Source: Vibrio sp. qd031
GTDB taxonomy: Bacteria; Pseudomonadota; Gammaproteobacteria; Enterobacterales; Vibrionaceae
DNA: 64,000 nucleotides
Assembly: GCF_002100145.1 (NCBI RefSeq)
Contig: NZ_JXQD01000025.1
Location: 344,166-408,165, forward strand
Reading direction: 5' to 3'
Positions 38,525 to 48,544 of the stretch are shown one piece after another. The position numbers were made by a program, and so were the translations under genes. The notes beneath the pieces are model-generated. The model searched no databases. It had not been told where the DNA came from and saw only the letters and a program-made list of their open reading frames with translations. The first letter of the stretch is position 1. Each line of letters opens with the position of its first letter.

Positions 38525-38553
38525 TTTTGAATCTATGCAGCTTCCTGTATAAT
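38525..38553 (+). promoter_or_regulatory. Candidate sigma70 promoter of cmk-rpsA
   Basis: A consensus -10 TATAAT (38548-38553) is preceded at 17 bp by TTTTGA (38525-38530), a weak -35. It lies 55 bp before the cmk ATG. Confidence 0.55.
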
Positions 38554-38608
38554 CCGCGCCAAAATTTAGAGGATTTCCTCTAAGCATAATAACTATCTGG
38601 AGTGATAC

Positions 38609-39286
38609 ATGACTCAACCGTACCCTGTTGTCACCGTTGACGGCCCAAGTGGTGCAGGCAAAGGCACTCTGTGCATGCTGTTGGCTAATAAACTAGGTTA
38701 TCATCTGCTAGACTCTGGCGCGATTTATCGCGTTTTGGCTTTGGCCGCACTGCATCACGGTGTGGATTTAGAATCCGAAGACGCTCTTGTACCTATTGCG
38801 ACTCACTTAGACGTTCAATTTATCGCTGAAGGAGACCTAGTTAAAGTGATCCTTGAAGGCGAAAATGTTTCGGACGAATTACGTAAAGAAGAGACGGGTA
38901 TGGCAGCATCAAAAGTGGCCGCTTTACCTCGTGTTCGCGAAGCATTATTACGCCGTCAACGCGCCTTTAGCGCGGAGCCTGGCCTCGTTGCCGATGGCCG
39001 TGATATGGGCACAATTGTGTTTCCAAACGCAGAAGCAAAAATCTTTTTGGATGCCAGCGCCGAAGAGCGCGCTCAGAGACGCTATAATCAGTTGCATGCT
39101 AAGGGGTTAGAGGTTAATATTGACCACCTTTTGAGCGAGATCACAGAACGTGACTACCGCGACCGCAACCGAGCGGTGGCTCCTTTACGTCCTGCGGATG
39201 ACGCTTTAGTGCTTGATTCTACAGAGCTTTCTATTGAAGAAGTGGTAGAAAAAGCCTACAAATTTATCGAATCTAAGTTGTCCTGA
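38609..39286 (+). CDS. cmk: Cytidylate kinase
   Basis: Cmk phosphorylates CMP and dCMP. The 225-residue protein has the P-loop GPSGAGKGT (residues 11-19), [13 protein letters not shown], and the lid motif with [30 protein letters not shown] site precedes the ATG. rpsA follows 108 bp later, the usual gammaproteobacterial order. Confidence 0.97.
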   Translation: MTQPYPVVTVDGPSGAGKGTLCMLLANKLGYHLLDSGAIYRVLALAALHHGVDLESEDALVPIATHLDVQFIAEGDLVKVILEGENVSDELRKEETGMAASKVAALPRVREALLRRQRAFSAEPGLVADGRDMGTIVFPNAEAKIFLDASAEERAQRRYNQLHAKGLEVNIDHLLSEITERDYRDRNRAVAPLRPADDALVLDSTELSIEEVVEKAYKFIESKLS

Positions 39287-39394
39287 TTCCGGTCAGGGCA
39301 CATAGGCCGTTGGTCCCAAGGATGATGACCGGCGATTTTATCAACCCCCACGAGCTAGGATGGCCGTGGAGACTTAAACTATGAAGATCAAATA
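39287..39394 (+). promoter_or_regulatory. rpsA leader, structured translation-initiation region
   Basis: The 108 bases before rpsA are GC-rich, have no Shine-Dalgarno sequence at a normal distance, and show short hairpins with GGA triplets (in CCCAAGGATGAT, CTAGGATGG and GTGGAGAC). In E. coli the rpsA start region is known to fold into hairpins exposing GGA and to be autoregulated by S1; the same layout is visible here. No folding was computed. Confidence 0.65.
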
Positions 39395-41065
39395 ATGACT
39401 GAATCTTTTGCTCAACTCTTTGAAGAGTTTCTATCTGAAACTGAATTCCAACAAGGTACTATCGTTAAAGGTACTGTTGTTGCTATCGAAAACGGCTTTG
39501 TACTTGTAGACGCTGGTCTTAAGTCAGAATCTGCTATTCCTGCTGAACAATTCAAGAACGCTGCTGGCGAACTTGAAGTTGAAATTGGTTCAGAAGTAGA
39601 TGTTGCTCTTGACGCTGTTGAAGATGGTTTCGGTGAGACTCAACTTTCTCGTGAGAAAGCGAAGCGTCACGAAGCTTGGATCGTACTTGAGAAAGCTTAC
39701 GAAGAAGCTGAAACTGTTGTTGGTATCATCAACGGTAAAGTTAAAGGTGGTTTCACTGTAGAACTTAACGGTATCCGTGCATTCCTACCTGGTTCTCTTG
39801 TTGACGTACGCCCTATCCGTGATACTGCTCACCTAGAAAACAAAGAGCTAGAGTTCAAAGTTATCAAGCTAGACCAGAAGCGCAACAACGTTGTTGTTTC
39901 TCGTCGTGCTGTTATCGAATCTGAAAACAGTGTTGAGCGTGATGAGCTTCTTGAAACTCTACAAGAAGGTAGCGAAGTTAAAGGTATCGTTAAGAACCTT
40001 ACTGACTACGGTGCGTTCGTTGACCTTGGCGGTGTAGACGGCCTACTTCACATCACCGATATGGCTTGGAAGCGTGTTAAGCACCCATCTGAGATCGTAA
40101 ACGTTGGTGATGAGATCCAAGTTAAAGTTCTTAAGTTTGACCGTGAGCGTACTCGCGTTTCACTAGGTCTTAAGCAACTTGGCGAAGATCCATGGGTAGC
40201 AATCGCTAAGCGTTACCCAGAAGGTCACAAGCTTTCTGGCCGTGTTACTAACCTAACTGACTACGGTTGCTTCGTTGAAATCGAAGAAGGCGTTGAAGGT
40301 CTAGTACACGTTTCTGAAATGGATTGGACTAACAAGAACATCCACCCTTCTAAAGTTGTGAATGTTGGCGATGAAGTTGAAGTTATGGTTCTTGAGATTG
40401 ACGAAGAACGTCGTCGTATTTCTCTAGGTCTTAAGCAATGTAAAGCTAACCCATGGCAATCATTCGCTGAAGCGCAAGCTAAAGGCGATCAAGTTACTGG
40501 TAAGATCAAGTCAATCACTGACTTCGGTATCTTCATCGGTCTTGAAGGTGGCATCGACGGTCTAGTACACCTATCTGATATCTCTTGGAACGTTGCAGGC
40601 GAAGAAGCCGTACGTGACTTCAAGAAAGGCGACGAAATCTCTGCAGTTGTACTTGCAGTAGATGCAGAGCGTGAGCGTATTTCTCTTGGCGTTAAGCAAA
40701 TGGAAAACGACCCGTTCAACAGCTTCGTAGCTGATACTAAGAAAGGTACTCTAGTAAACGGTACTATCACTGCTGTTGACGCGAAAGGCGCAACTGTAGA
40801 GATCGCTGAAGGCGTTGAAGGTTACATCCGTGTATCTGAAATCGCTCGTGACCGTGTAGAAGACGCTTCTCTAATCCTAAGCGCTGGCGACAAAGTTGAA
40901 GCGAAGTTCACCGGTGTTGACCGTAAGAACCGCGTAATCAACCTGTCTATCAAAGCGAAAGACGAAGCTGAAGAGCAAGAAGCAATGGCTTCACTGAACA
41001 AGCAAGATGAAGCTTCGTTCGGTAACGCAATGGCTGACGCTTTCAAAGCTGCGAACAAAAGCTAA
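39395..41065 (+). CDS. rpsA: 30S ribosomal protein S1
   Basis: S1 binds mRNA and brings it to the 30S subunit. The 556-residue protein consists of six S1 (OB-fold) repeats; the central ones recur as [26 protein letters not shown] and [25 protein letters not shown]. Codon usage is highly biased, as expected for an abundant protein. Translation probably depends on the leader structure. A terminator follows, and ihfB is 446 bp further on. Confidence 0.98.
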   Translation: MTESFAQLFEEFLSETEFQQGTIVKGTVVAIENGFVLVDAGLKSESAIPAEQFKNAAGELEVEIGSEVDVALDAVEDGFGETQLSREKAKRHEAWIVLEKAYEEAETVVGIINGKVKGGFTVELNGIRAFLPGSLVDVRPIRDTAHLENKELEFKVIKLDQKRNNVVVSRRAVIESENSVERDELLETLQEGSEVKGIVKNLTDYGAFVDLGGVDGLLHITDMAWKRVKHPSEIVNVGDEIQVKVLKFDRERTRVSLGLKQLGEDPWVAIAKRYPEGHKLSGRVTNLTDYGCFVEIEEGVEGLVHVSEMDWTNKNIHPSKVVNVGDEVEVMVLEIDEERRRISLGLKQCKANPWQSFAEAQAKGDQVTGKIKSITDFGIFIGLEGGIDGLVHLSDISWNVAGEEAVRDFKKGDEISAVVLAVDAERERISLGVKQMENDPFNSFVADTKKGTLVNGTITAVDAKGATVEIAEGVEGYIRVSEIARDRVEDASLILSAGDKVEAKFTGVDRKNRVINLSIKAKDEAEEQEAMASLNKQDEASFGNAMADAFKAANKS

Positions 41066-41090
41066 GACTGACTTTACCGTCTATTAGTAA

Positions 41091-41118
41091 AAAGGAGCCT
41101 TAGGGCTCCTTTTTTGTT
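41091..41118 (+). terminator. Terminator of rpsA
   Basis: AGGAGCC pairs with GGCTCCT around a 4-base loop and is followed by six T's. Confidence 0.88.
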
Positions 41119-41212
41119 TTAAGGGAAAAAGAGGCAAGACGTTTTACTGAAAACAGAGTCGAGACGCTTTGCTTCGAGAGCGCTTGCGTTTTGAGAGAGG
41201 AGGGCCATACTT

Positions 41213-41324
<112 letters not shown>

Positions 41325-41442
41325 TTTCATCACCACACCCAATAACCTTGGACGTAACTTCCTGTCCCTGCTACACTTTTGCTAATTTCCAATTAAATGC
41401 TTAGTTTTTCACCAAATTAGACTAAAAGGTAACCCAGATACT

Positions 41443-41471
41443 TTGACTAATTGGCGATCTTGGCGTATTAA
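41443..41471 (+). promoter_or_regulatory. Candidate sigma70 promoter of ihfB
   Basis: TTGACT (41443-41448) and TATTAA (41466-41471) are separated by exactly 17 bp, 40 bp before the ihfB ATG. Confidence 0.65.
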
Positions 41472-41511
41472 TTAAATAACTCTATATAAAAGAATAGTGT
41501 ACGAGGAAACA

Positions 41512-41796
41512 ATGACAAAATCTGAGCTAATAGAAAGACTATGCGCGAAACAAACGCATCTTTCAGCAAAAGAGATCGAGGACGCGGTCAAAGAAATTTT
41601 AGAGCATATGGCGACTACTCTGGAAGAGGGTGACCGTATCGAAGTTCGCGGCTTTGGCAGTTTCTCTCTGCATTTCCGCGAACCCCGTGTTGGACGTAAC
41701 CCTAAAACAGGTGAGAAAGTCACTCTAGAAGGGAAATACGTTCCTCACTTTAAACCTGGCAAAGAGCTGCGTGAGCGAGTTAACGACTCTCTGTAA
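41512..41796 (+). CDS. ihfB: Integration host factor subunit beta
   Basis: IhfB with IhfA bends DNA at specific sites and acts in recombination, replication and transcription. The 94-residue protein starts [34 protein letters not shown] and has the DNA-wrapping arm RNPKTGEKV with the conserved Pro, then [12 protein letters not shown]. The ATG is preceded by GAGGAAA; an in-frame upstream start would add five residues. It is followed by a terminator. Confidence 0.97.
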   Translation: MTKSELIERLCAKQTHLSAKEIEDAVKEILEHMATTLEEGDRIEVRGFGSFSLHFREPRVGRNPKTGEKVTLEGKYVPHFKPGKELRERVNDSL

Positions 41797-41840
41797 CTTT
41801 CGATGCAACTTAGACGTCAAGTAGCTAGTTAAGACGTCAA

Positions 41841-41870
41841 CAAAGGCCAACATTGTGTTGGCCTTTTTAG
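41841..41870 (+). terminator. Terminator of ihfB
   Basis: AAAGGCCAACA pairs with TGTTGGCCTTTTT around a short loop, ending in T's. Confidence 0.87.
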
Positions 41871-42045
41871 TTCATTACCACCCATTCGTCTGTTCAATGT
41901 GTCGATAACTGATCGGGTATTAAGCCAATAAACGGATTAAATACACTAATTTACAGCCATCTGGCGCGAAAGGTAGCAATAGATTTGGTGTGCAGTGGTA
42001 AACTATTGCATAATGTTCAAAATAGCCTAGTAAAGGAATAACAGC

Positions 42046-42324
42046 GTGAAAATACTCAAGATAGTTTTAGTATTGATATTGTTTGTCATCGCCTTGGCAT
42101 TGGGTGCCCAAAACCAAGAGATCGTAAACTTCAACTATTTGCTTGCTCAAGGCGAGTTTCATTTATCGACTCTACTGGGTATTGTTTTCTTAGTCGCTTT
42201 TTTATTTGCATGGGCGATTTTTGGCTCGATGTTATTTACTCAAAAACTGGCCAACCGCAAGCTATCACGTCAACTGAAAAAGCTTCAGGGTGATGGTGCC
42301 GAGTTAACTAAGGCCAAAGGTTAG
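42046..42324 (+). CDS. lapA: LapA family protein (DUF1049)
   Basis: The 92-residue inner-membrane protein has two membrane segments (about residues 4-20 and 42-64) and the family motif ALGAQNQEIVNFNYLLAQGEFHLSTLLGIVFL. In E. coli LapA works with LapB in lipopolysaccharide assembly control. The start is GTG with AAAGGA eight bases upstream. It is 14 bp before lapB, in the same operon. Confidence 0.92.
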   Translation: MKILKIVLVLILFVIALALGAQNQEIVNFNYLLAQGEFHLSTLLGIVFLVAFLFAWAIFGSMLFTQKLANRKLSRQLKKLQGDGAELTKAKG

Positions 42325-42338
42325 GTAAGAACGCCTTC

Positions 42339-43520
42339 ATGTTAGAGCTTCTGTTTCTGCTACTGCCGATAGCCGCTGCCTACGGGTGGTATATGGGCTA
42401 TCGTAGTGCCAGTCAAAAAAGGCAGGAGCATTCCAACCAAATTTCGCAGCAATATGTCCGTGGACTCAACTTACTGTTGTCTGAGCAGTCAGACCAAGCG
42501 GTTGATCACTTTATCGAACTGTTGCAAGTCGATAAAGAAACCATCGACACTCACTTGGCACTCGGTAACTTGTTTCGCTCTCGCGGTGAAGTCGATCGCG
42601 CAATACGAATACACCAAAACCTGATTTCTCGTTCTGGGTTAACGTTAGAGCAAAAAAACATTGCTTTGCAACAGCTGGCGAAAGACTATATGGCCTCTGG
42701 CTTTTTGGATCGCGCCGAAAGAATTTTTGAACAGTTGGTTGAAGAGCCGGCACACAGAGAGCCTGCACTCACACAATTAGTGGCGATCTATCAGCAAACC
42801 CGTGAATGGTCAAAAGCCATTGATTACGCGCAGCAACTGCAAAAATACGGTAAGCGTAGTACCAAACGTTCGACGTCTCGTTCAATTTCTCACTATTGGT
42901 GTGAGTTGGCGGTGATTGAACAGTCGGCAACCAATACTCCAAAAGCCATTCAATTCTATAAAAAGGCCATTTCGGCTGATGCTAAATGTACCCGCGCAAA
43001 TATAGAGTTAGGCAAAATATTCCTCAGCGATGAAAATTACAAGCAAGCGATAACGCACTTTGAGAATGTATTAGACCAAGATCCAGACTTTATCTCTGAG
43101 GTCCTGCCCAATCTCGCAGATTGTTACTACCATACGGATAACGAAGCAGGTTTGGTACGATTCCTCAAGCGTTGTACAGAGCGAGGTGGTGGGGCATCAG
43201 TAGAGCTTATGTTGGCTCAAATAGTTGCAAAACATGAGGGCGCAGCAGAAGCGCAGTATTTACTAACGGGTCGACTGATTAAGAACCCGACCATGAAAGG
43301 CTTTTATAGGCTTATCGATTACCATATTCAAGAGGCTGAAGAGGGCAGAGCAAAAGCAAGCTTACAAACCATTCAAAAGTTGGTTGGTGAGCAGCTCAAA
43401 GTGAAACCACACTTTCGCTGTCGTCATTGCGGCTTCTCGACCCATGCCTCTCATTGGCATTGCCCTTCGTGTAAGAACTGGGGCACCATTAAACCGATTC
43501 GCGGGTTAGACGGCGAATAA
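42339..43520 (+). CDS. lapB: Lipopolysaccharide assembly protein LapB (YciM)
   Basis: LapB controls LPS synthesis by presenting LpxC to FtsH. The 393-residue protein has an N-terminal membrane anchor (about 1-20), a string of TPR units through most of its length (for example AIQFYKKAISADAKCTRANIELGKIFL), and the C-terminal rubredoxin-like zinc site CRHCGFSTHASHWHCPSC. Length matches E. coli LapB (389). It is the second gene after lapA; pyrF follows after 32 bp. Confidence 0.95.
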   Translation: MLELLFLLLPIAAAYGWYMGYRSASQKRQEHSNQISQQYVRGLNLLLSEQSDQAVDHFIELLQVDKETIDTHLALGNLFRSRGEVDRAIRIHQNLISRSGLTLEQKNIALQQLAKDYMASGFLDRAERIFEQLVEEPAHREPALTQLVAIYQQTREWSKAIDYAQQLQKYGKRSTKRSTSRSISHYWCELAVIEQSATNTPKAIQFYKKAISADAKCTRANIELGKIFLSDENYKQAITHFENVLDQDPDFISEVLPNLADCYYHTDNEAGLVRFLKRCTERGGGASVELMLAQIVAKHEGAAEAQYLLTGRLIKNPTMKGFYRLIDYHIQEAEEGRAKASLQTIQKLVGEQLKVKPHFRCRHCGFSTHASHWHCPSCKNWGTIKPIRGLDGE

Positions 43521-43552
43521 CTCAAACCAAGAAGATTTAACTAGGAGAAACA

Positions 43553-44254
43553 ATGATCGATCAAAAAGTAATTGTGGCATTAGATTATGAGAACCAGGCA
43601 GATGCATTGGCGTTTGTGGATAAGATCGATCCAAGTTGTTGCCGATTAAAAGTCGGTAAAGAGATGTTTACGTTATTTGGGCCAGAGTTTGTAAAGCAGT
43701 TACACGCTCGAGGATTCAGTGTCTTTCTAGATCTAAAATTCCACGATATTCCTAATACTTGCTCAAAAGCTGTGCGTGCTGCTGCCGAGCTGGGCGTATG
43801 GATGGTCAACGTTCATGCCGTTGGCGGTGAAAAAATGATGACCGCTGCTCGTGAAATCATCGAGCCATATGGTAAAGATCGACCACTGCTTATCGGTGTG
43901 ACCGTACTGACCAGTATGGAGCAATCGGATCTGGCCGGCACAGGCATTTCAGTCAGCCCTCAAGAGCAAGTGATGCGTTTGGCGAAGCTGACACAACGTT
44001 CTGGACTGGATGGAGTCGTATGCTCGGCTCAAGAGTCGTCATTGCTTAAAGCTGAACTAGGTCAGGACTTTGCGCTCGTGACCCCAGGTATTCGACCTGC
44101 AGGTTCGGCTGCTGGTGATCAAAAGCGCATTATGACGCCAGTAGAAGCGATAAAGGCAGGCTCTGACTACTTAGTGATTGGTCGTCCAATTACCCAAGCT
44201 GCTTCTCCTGCGCAAGTGCTTGCGGACATCAATAGCAGCTTAGCAAACAGCTAG
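43553..44254 (+). CDS. pyrF: Orotidine 5'-phosphate decarboxylase
   Basis: PyrF makes UMP from OMP, the last step of de novo pyrimidine synthesis. The 233-residue barrel protein has the catalytic set [12 protein letters not shown] (Asp60, Lys62, Asp65) and [38 protein letters not shown] near the C terminus. GGAGAAAC precedes the ATG. It is probably cotranscribed with lapA-lapB and is followed by a palindromic terminator shared with miaE. Confidence 0.97.
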   Translation: MIDQKVIVALDYENQADALAFVDKIDPSCCRLKVGKEMFTLFGPEFVKQLHARGFSVFLDLKFHDIPNTCSKAVRAAAELGVWMVNVHAVGGEKMMTAAREIIEPYGKDRPLLIGVTVLTSMEQSDLAGTGISVSPQEQVMRLAKLTQRSGLDGVVCSAQESSLLKAELGQDFALVTPGIRPAGSAAGDQKRIMTPVEAIKAGSDYLVIGRPITQAASPAQVLADINSSLANS

Positions 44255-44257
44255 TAT

Positions 44258-44296
44258 CCAATTGGTCATTTCTATTTTAGACGTGACCAATTTAAT
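44258..44296. terminator. Palindrome between pyrF and miaE, probable bidirectional terminator
   Basis: AATTGGTCA (44260-44268) pairs with TGACCAATT (44284-44292) across 15 bases, between two converging genes; the T-tracts are weak. Confidence 0.65.
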
Positions 44297-44302
44297 TAAA
44301 GA

Positions 44303-45070
44303 TCAATCGCTTGCTGGCGAACCGCTGTGAAACTTAAAATCGGTATCCTTTGTTGAAATAAGCTCGGCTTCGACCTCCCCAAAAAAGGCCACACGCGCTG
44401 TGATATCCTCTGGAGATATCTGTTGAGCCAAGGACAAATAGTCTTGGTAATGTCGAGCTTCTGAACGAAGTAGTGATACATAAAACTGCTTAATTTCTTC
44501 ATCCATATGCGGCGCTAGAGCCGCAAAACGCTCGCAAGAACGGGCTTCGATGTACGCACCAATAATTAACTTGTCGACTAATGTTTGCGGTTCGTATGTA
44601 CGCACATGGGAAAGCATCCCTTTAGCGTAGCGACTCGCAGGGACATTGCTGTATGGGATCTTTCTCCGCTCTAGAATCTCAAGCACTTGGTAGAAATGAT
44701 GAAGTTCTTCCTTAATCAACAGCACCATCTTATCAATGAGGTCTTGGCTATAAGGTGAGTTATTTTTAGCGACAATATTTTTGCTTAGGGCATTTTTGCC
44801 TTTTAACGTGGTTAGGCCCCCAATGTACCGATAGGCAAAGTCTTCGTAAGGTTTAAACCATGAAAGTAAGTCGTGACAACTGCTTTTATCTACTGCGTAC
44901 TTTCTCAGCAGGTACATGGCTGATTGCCCAGCTTTGAGCTCACATAGTAGATGGTCATTAAGAATAATCGGGAGATTCTCTGGTTGTTTGGCTTTATCGA
45001 TCCACCTATGCGGTGTTTCGCATTGCAGAAAATCATGAATAGGGTCGAGGAGTGATTGGTATGAGTTCAT
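44303..45070 (-). CDS. miaE: tRNA-(ms2io6A)-hydroxylase MiaE
   Basis: MiaE is a non-haem diiron monooxygenase that hydroxylates the ms2i6A37 tRNA modification. The 255-residue four-helix protein shows the carboxylate/His ligands in KEELHHFYQVLEI, IEARSCERFAAL and SEARHYQDYL. Its presence fits vibrios, which contain ms2io6A. It is divergent in position from nothing upstream of it except a tandem repeat and the terminator of the next minus-strand gene. Confidence 0.93.
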   Translation of the reverse strand: MNSYQSLLDPIHDFLQCETPHRWIDKAKQPENLPIILNDHLLCELKAGQSAMYLLRKYAVDKSSCHDLLSWFKPYEDFAYRYIGGLTTLKGKNALSKNIVAKNNSPYSQDLIDKMVLLIKEELHHFYQVLEILERRKIPYSNVPASRYAKGMLSHVRTYEPQTLVDKLIIGAYIEARSCERFAALAPHMDEEIKQFYVSLLRSEARHYQDYLSLAQQISPEDITARVAFFGEVEAELISTKDTDFKFHSGSPASD

Positions 45071-45080
45071 AGTGCACGTT

Positions 45081-45145
45081 GTCTACATTAAAAAAGGTCT
45101 ACATTAAAAAAGATCTACACAAAAAAAGGTCTACATAAAAAAAAG
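45081..45145. repeat. Four tandem 16-17 bp units behind a terminator
   Basis: Units GTCTACATTAAAAAAG (twice, identical), ATCTACACAAAAAAAG and a 17 bp variant GTCTACATAAAAAAAAG lie between miaE and the terminator stem of the coiled-coil gene. On the minus strand each unit adds a T-tract to the terminator tail, so the array looks like a duplication of the terminator's U-run. Confidence 0.9.
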
Positions 45146-45158
45146 CCGCGATTGCGGC
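45137..45158 (-). terminator. Terminator of the coiled-coil membrane protein gene
   Basis: GCCGC and GCGGC pair around a 4-base loop; on the minus strand this runs into eight T's and then into the tandem units with further T-tracts. Confidence 0.82.
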
Positions 45159-45180
45159 CAGTTTTTGGGATAAGCAGTGG

Positions 45181-45945
45181 TTACCACTTCTTTTTTTCGC
45201 CGCCAAAGAGTACGTCAATGTCGCTCTCTTTTTCACGGTCTTCAATCGCCTGCATTTGCTGCGCTTGTTTATCTTGCTGTCGCTTATCAAGCTCGGCGAG
45301 CAGCGCCTGCAATTTTTGGGAAGCACCATTTGAGTATGCGTCATTTTTAGACGCAAGCGCGTCGATACCTTTTTGCAATAATTGTCGCGCAGTGCCAGCT
45401 TGCCCACGCAATAAGGACTCTTTCGCTCGCTTGGTTAAGTTTTCGATGTGGATTCGCATTTGCATCGACTCGAGTCGAGCATTTTCGTTTACAAAAGTCT
45501 GCGTGTCCATTCGACCTTTATTGTGTTCGCTTTTCACTATATCACGTAGGCGCTTCACCAACTTAAGCATAGATAAGGCTTGCTTATCGTTACTTGGTGA
45601 CTTAAAGCTGGTGGACTCTTCATTTCCAGTCAGCTTATCAAGTTTTTCTATTTGCTGTTGAGTATTAGTGATACGTTGATTTAATGCAGGATTGTTGTCG
45701 ACTTCCGACATCGCCTTAAGCGCGTACAATATACGATTGTTTAAAACGCTTAGTAGCTCTTTGCTGTACGGTAGGTGGTGTGCATTACCGATTAATTCTT
45801 CGGTCGTTTCAATGACGGCGTTTTGTTTAGCAAACTCCTGCTTTTTCAAGTTTTCTGTTTTAACGCGGTACTGGAGCATAATGTTGTATGCAATAACCAG
45901 TACCAGTAGCACCGCAACCAGAGCGATGATCAATCCCATATTCAT
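45181..45945 (-). CDS. Membrane-anchored coiled-coil protein, function unknown
   Basis: The 254-residue protein has an N-terminal transmembrane segment (about 4-22, LIIALVAVLLVLVIAYNIM) followed by a mostly helical, charged cytoplasmic region with heptad-like Leu/Gln/Lys patterns (for example RITNTQQQIEKLDKL and LESMQMRIHIENLTKRAKESLLRGQAGTARQLLQKGIDALA) and a C-terminal FGGEKKKW. I do not know a named family; it looks like a conserved vibrio protein. It stands between cysB and miaE with its own terminator. Confidence 0.8.
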   Translation of the reverse strand: MNMGLIIALVAVLLVLVIAYNIMLQYRVKTENLKKQEFAKQNAVIETTEELIGNAHHLPYSKELLSVLNNRILYALKAMSEVDNNPALNQRITNTQQQIEKLDKLTGNEESTSFKSPSNDKQALSMLKLVKRLRDIVKSEHNKGRMDTQTFVNENARLESMQMRIHIENLTKRAKESLLRGQAGTARQLLQKGIDALASKNDAYSNGASQKLQALLAELDKRQQDKQAQQMQAIEDREKESDIDVLFGGEKKKW

Positions 45946-46197
45946 AACAAAGCGCCGTTTATCCGTACAATGTGCTAATAGGGTAGAATAACTGATGTTC
46001 GGTTAAGGTAACAGGATAATTGCCTCAAAACGCGTTGATTTTGTTTGAATTGGAATAGGATTTTTAGACGATGTGACCCTATTCTAATTGTGAGTAGCTT
46101 TATTTCTCAGTTGCAAACCTTTTGAGTAAATTGACTGTCAATTCTTTGCGGATCAGTTTATAACTAAATTCATTAATAGGGACTCATTTAGAAATAA

Positions 46198-47181
<984 letters not shown>

Positions 47182-47239
47182 TAGGCGCACCTTCTTATCC
47201 AGCAGAGGTTTGCGTGCACACGTATAGCGCTTACAATAG

Positions 47240-47271
47240 GCGCCACTCAATACACAGTGGCGCTTTTTTTT
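47240..47271 (+). terminator. Terminator of cysB, running into the next start codon
   Basis: GCGCCACT (47240-47247) pairs with AGTGGCGC (47256-47263) and is followed by eight T's (47264-47271). The TTG proposed as start of the methyltransferase gene begins inside this T-run. Confidence 0.87.
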
Positions 47272-48472
47272 GAAACGATTTGCACTCCTCACTCAGTGGT
47301 TACACCACTATCAGCTGTTATGGCGAACCTCGCCGTTTGTTGATTCCGCGCGTTCAGAGCCTGCTTGGGCGACTCAATTCAATGCTCTATGGGTGGCATT
47401 ACAGAACTTAGACACTCTCCAAATCAGCGAATTTAAGGGTAGCGATGAGGCTCTGCTGGATTTCCTTGGCTTAATTGACCCATCTCTACGTGATTACTAC
47501 CGCTGGGTCAGTGTTGAGTTGTTAGATACTGACAAAATACGTCCTATTGATGAGACAATGTGTGTTGGTATGCCTGGGAATAAGCGTATTCAAATTGAGC
47601 GATTAATCGCGCAGCTCCCATCGACGCGCGAACAAGAGTCGTGGGTAGAGTGGTGCGCGGGTAAGGGGTATCTTGGACGAGGGATTGCATCGCTTACCGG
47701 TCAACACGTGACCAGCCTAGAGTGGCAGGCTAGTCTAGTTAAGGCTGGTCAATTGTATTCTGACAGTCACGGGTTGGATATGCAGTTTTATCAGCAAGAC
47801 GTCTTTGACAGCGAATCCACCGTGTCGCATGTTCATCCCCACATTCATTGTGTTGCCCTTCACGCCTGCGGGGATTTACATGTTGAGCTCATACGCTTAG
47901 CCAGCCAACGACTACCAAAAAGTGTGTCCATTGCACCGTGCTGCTATCACTTAATTCGGGGTGATCATTACGTACCTATGTCCAGTGTAGGTAAAGATTT
48001 GGACTTAACGCTGGATAAGTCGGCCTTACGCGTGCCATTGCAACAAACGGTAACGGGAGGTGCAAGGGTGAGCCGACACAGGCAGCAGGAAATGACATTT
48101 AGATTAGGGTTTGATGAGCTATTAAGAGCAGAGCTTTCGTTTAACGAGCAAACTACGGTGCCAAGCATCAAGAAATCCCTGCTGGATGAAGGATTTCAAT
48201 ATTTTGTTGAATGGGCTGCGAATAAAAAGAGCGTCGAATTACCTCGAGATGTCGATTTTAAGCACTACCTCGAAAAAGGAAGGCTGCGATTTTGGCATAT
48301 GGAAAGGCTGTCGCTTGCACAACAACTGTTTCAAAGACCGCTAGAAATGTGGTTAGCATTAGACAAGTGTTTGTATTTAGGCGAAATAGGATACGAGGTC
48401 AAATTAACGGAGTTTTGCTCGCGTGAAGTGACGCCTAGAAACCTGCTTATTCAAGCGGAGTATCCACAATAA
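47270..48472 (+). CDS. SAM-dependent methyltransferase (METTL25-like)
   Basis: The 400-residue protein has the SAM-binding motif VEWCAGKGYLGRGIA (about residues 126-140), ALHACGDLHVELI and the Cys-Cys motif IAPCCYHLI, the pattern of methyltransferase domain-32 proteins. Substrate unknown. The start is doubtful: the TTG lies in the T-run of the cysB terminator with no normal ribosome binding site, and the frame has no ATG until residue 98. It may be read from a non-standard start or the first residues may differ. A terminator shared with ald follows. Confidence 0.83.
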   Translation: MKRFALLTQWLHHYQLLWRTSPFVDSARSEPAWATQFNALWVALQNLDTLQISEFKGSDEALLDFLGLIDPSLRDYYRWVSVELLDTDKIRPIDETMCVGMPGNKRIQIERLIAQLPSTREQESWVEWCAGKGYLGRGIASLTGQHVTSLEWQASLVKAGQLYSDSHGLDMQFYQQDVFDSESTVSHVHPHIHCVALHACGDLHVELIRLASQRLPKSVSIAPCCYHLIRGDHYVPMSSVGKDLDLTLDKSALRVPLQQTVTGGARVSRHRQQEMTFRLGFDELLRAELSFNEQTTVPSIKKSLLDEGFQYFVEWAANKKSVELPRDVDFKHYLEKGRLRFWHMERLSLAQQLFQRPLEMWLALDKCLYLGEIGYEVKLTEFCSREVTPRNLLIQAEYPQ

Positions 48473-48486
48473 ATGCTACTTAGTAA

Positions 48487-48514
48487 AAAGCCCGCTATAT
48501 GTTTAGCGGGCTTT
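48487..48514. terminator. Bidirectional terminator between the methyltransferase gene and ald
   Basis: AAAGCCCGCT pairs perfectly with AGCGGGCTTT across eight bases, between two converging genes. Confidence 0.85.
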
Positions 48515-48544
48515 GAAGCGTTCAGCACTGTGACGAAATTTAGA

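Larger units (their letters stand above)
37397..38608. other. Gene-poor 1.2 kb region between the pilin gene and cmk
   Basis: I find no gene here with both a good start and a recognisable product. It holds a perfect 12 bp hairpin (37430-37458), a 52-codon open stretch without a convincing start (37895-38053, plus strand) encoding VHEGSRASYTKGSLMVGVF-like sequence, a 69-codon open frame (38079-38288) with no ribosome binding site, and the cmk promoter. Base composition shifts from GC-richer (about 37660-38060) to AT-rich (38290-38540). It may be decayed mobile or integron-like DNA, or hold an RNA gene; neither is proven. Confidence 0.6.

Noticed and set aside
45152-45661. Plus-strand open frame over the coiled-coil gene
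   Set aside because: Antisense shadow: Ser/Cys-rich translation and no start signal; the minus-strand gene has a membrane anchor and a terminator.
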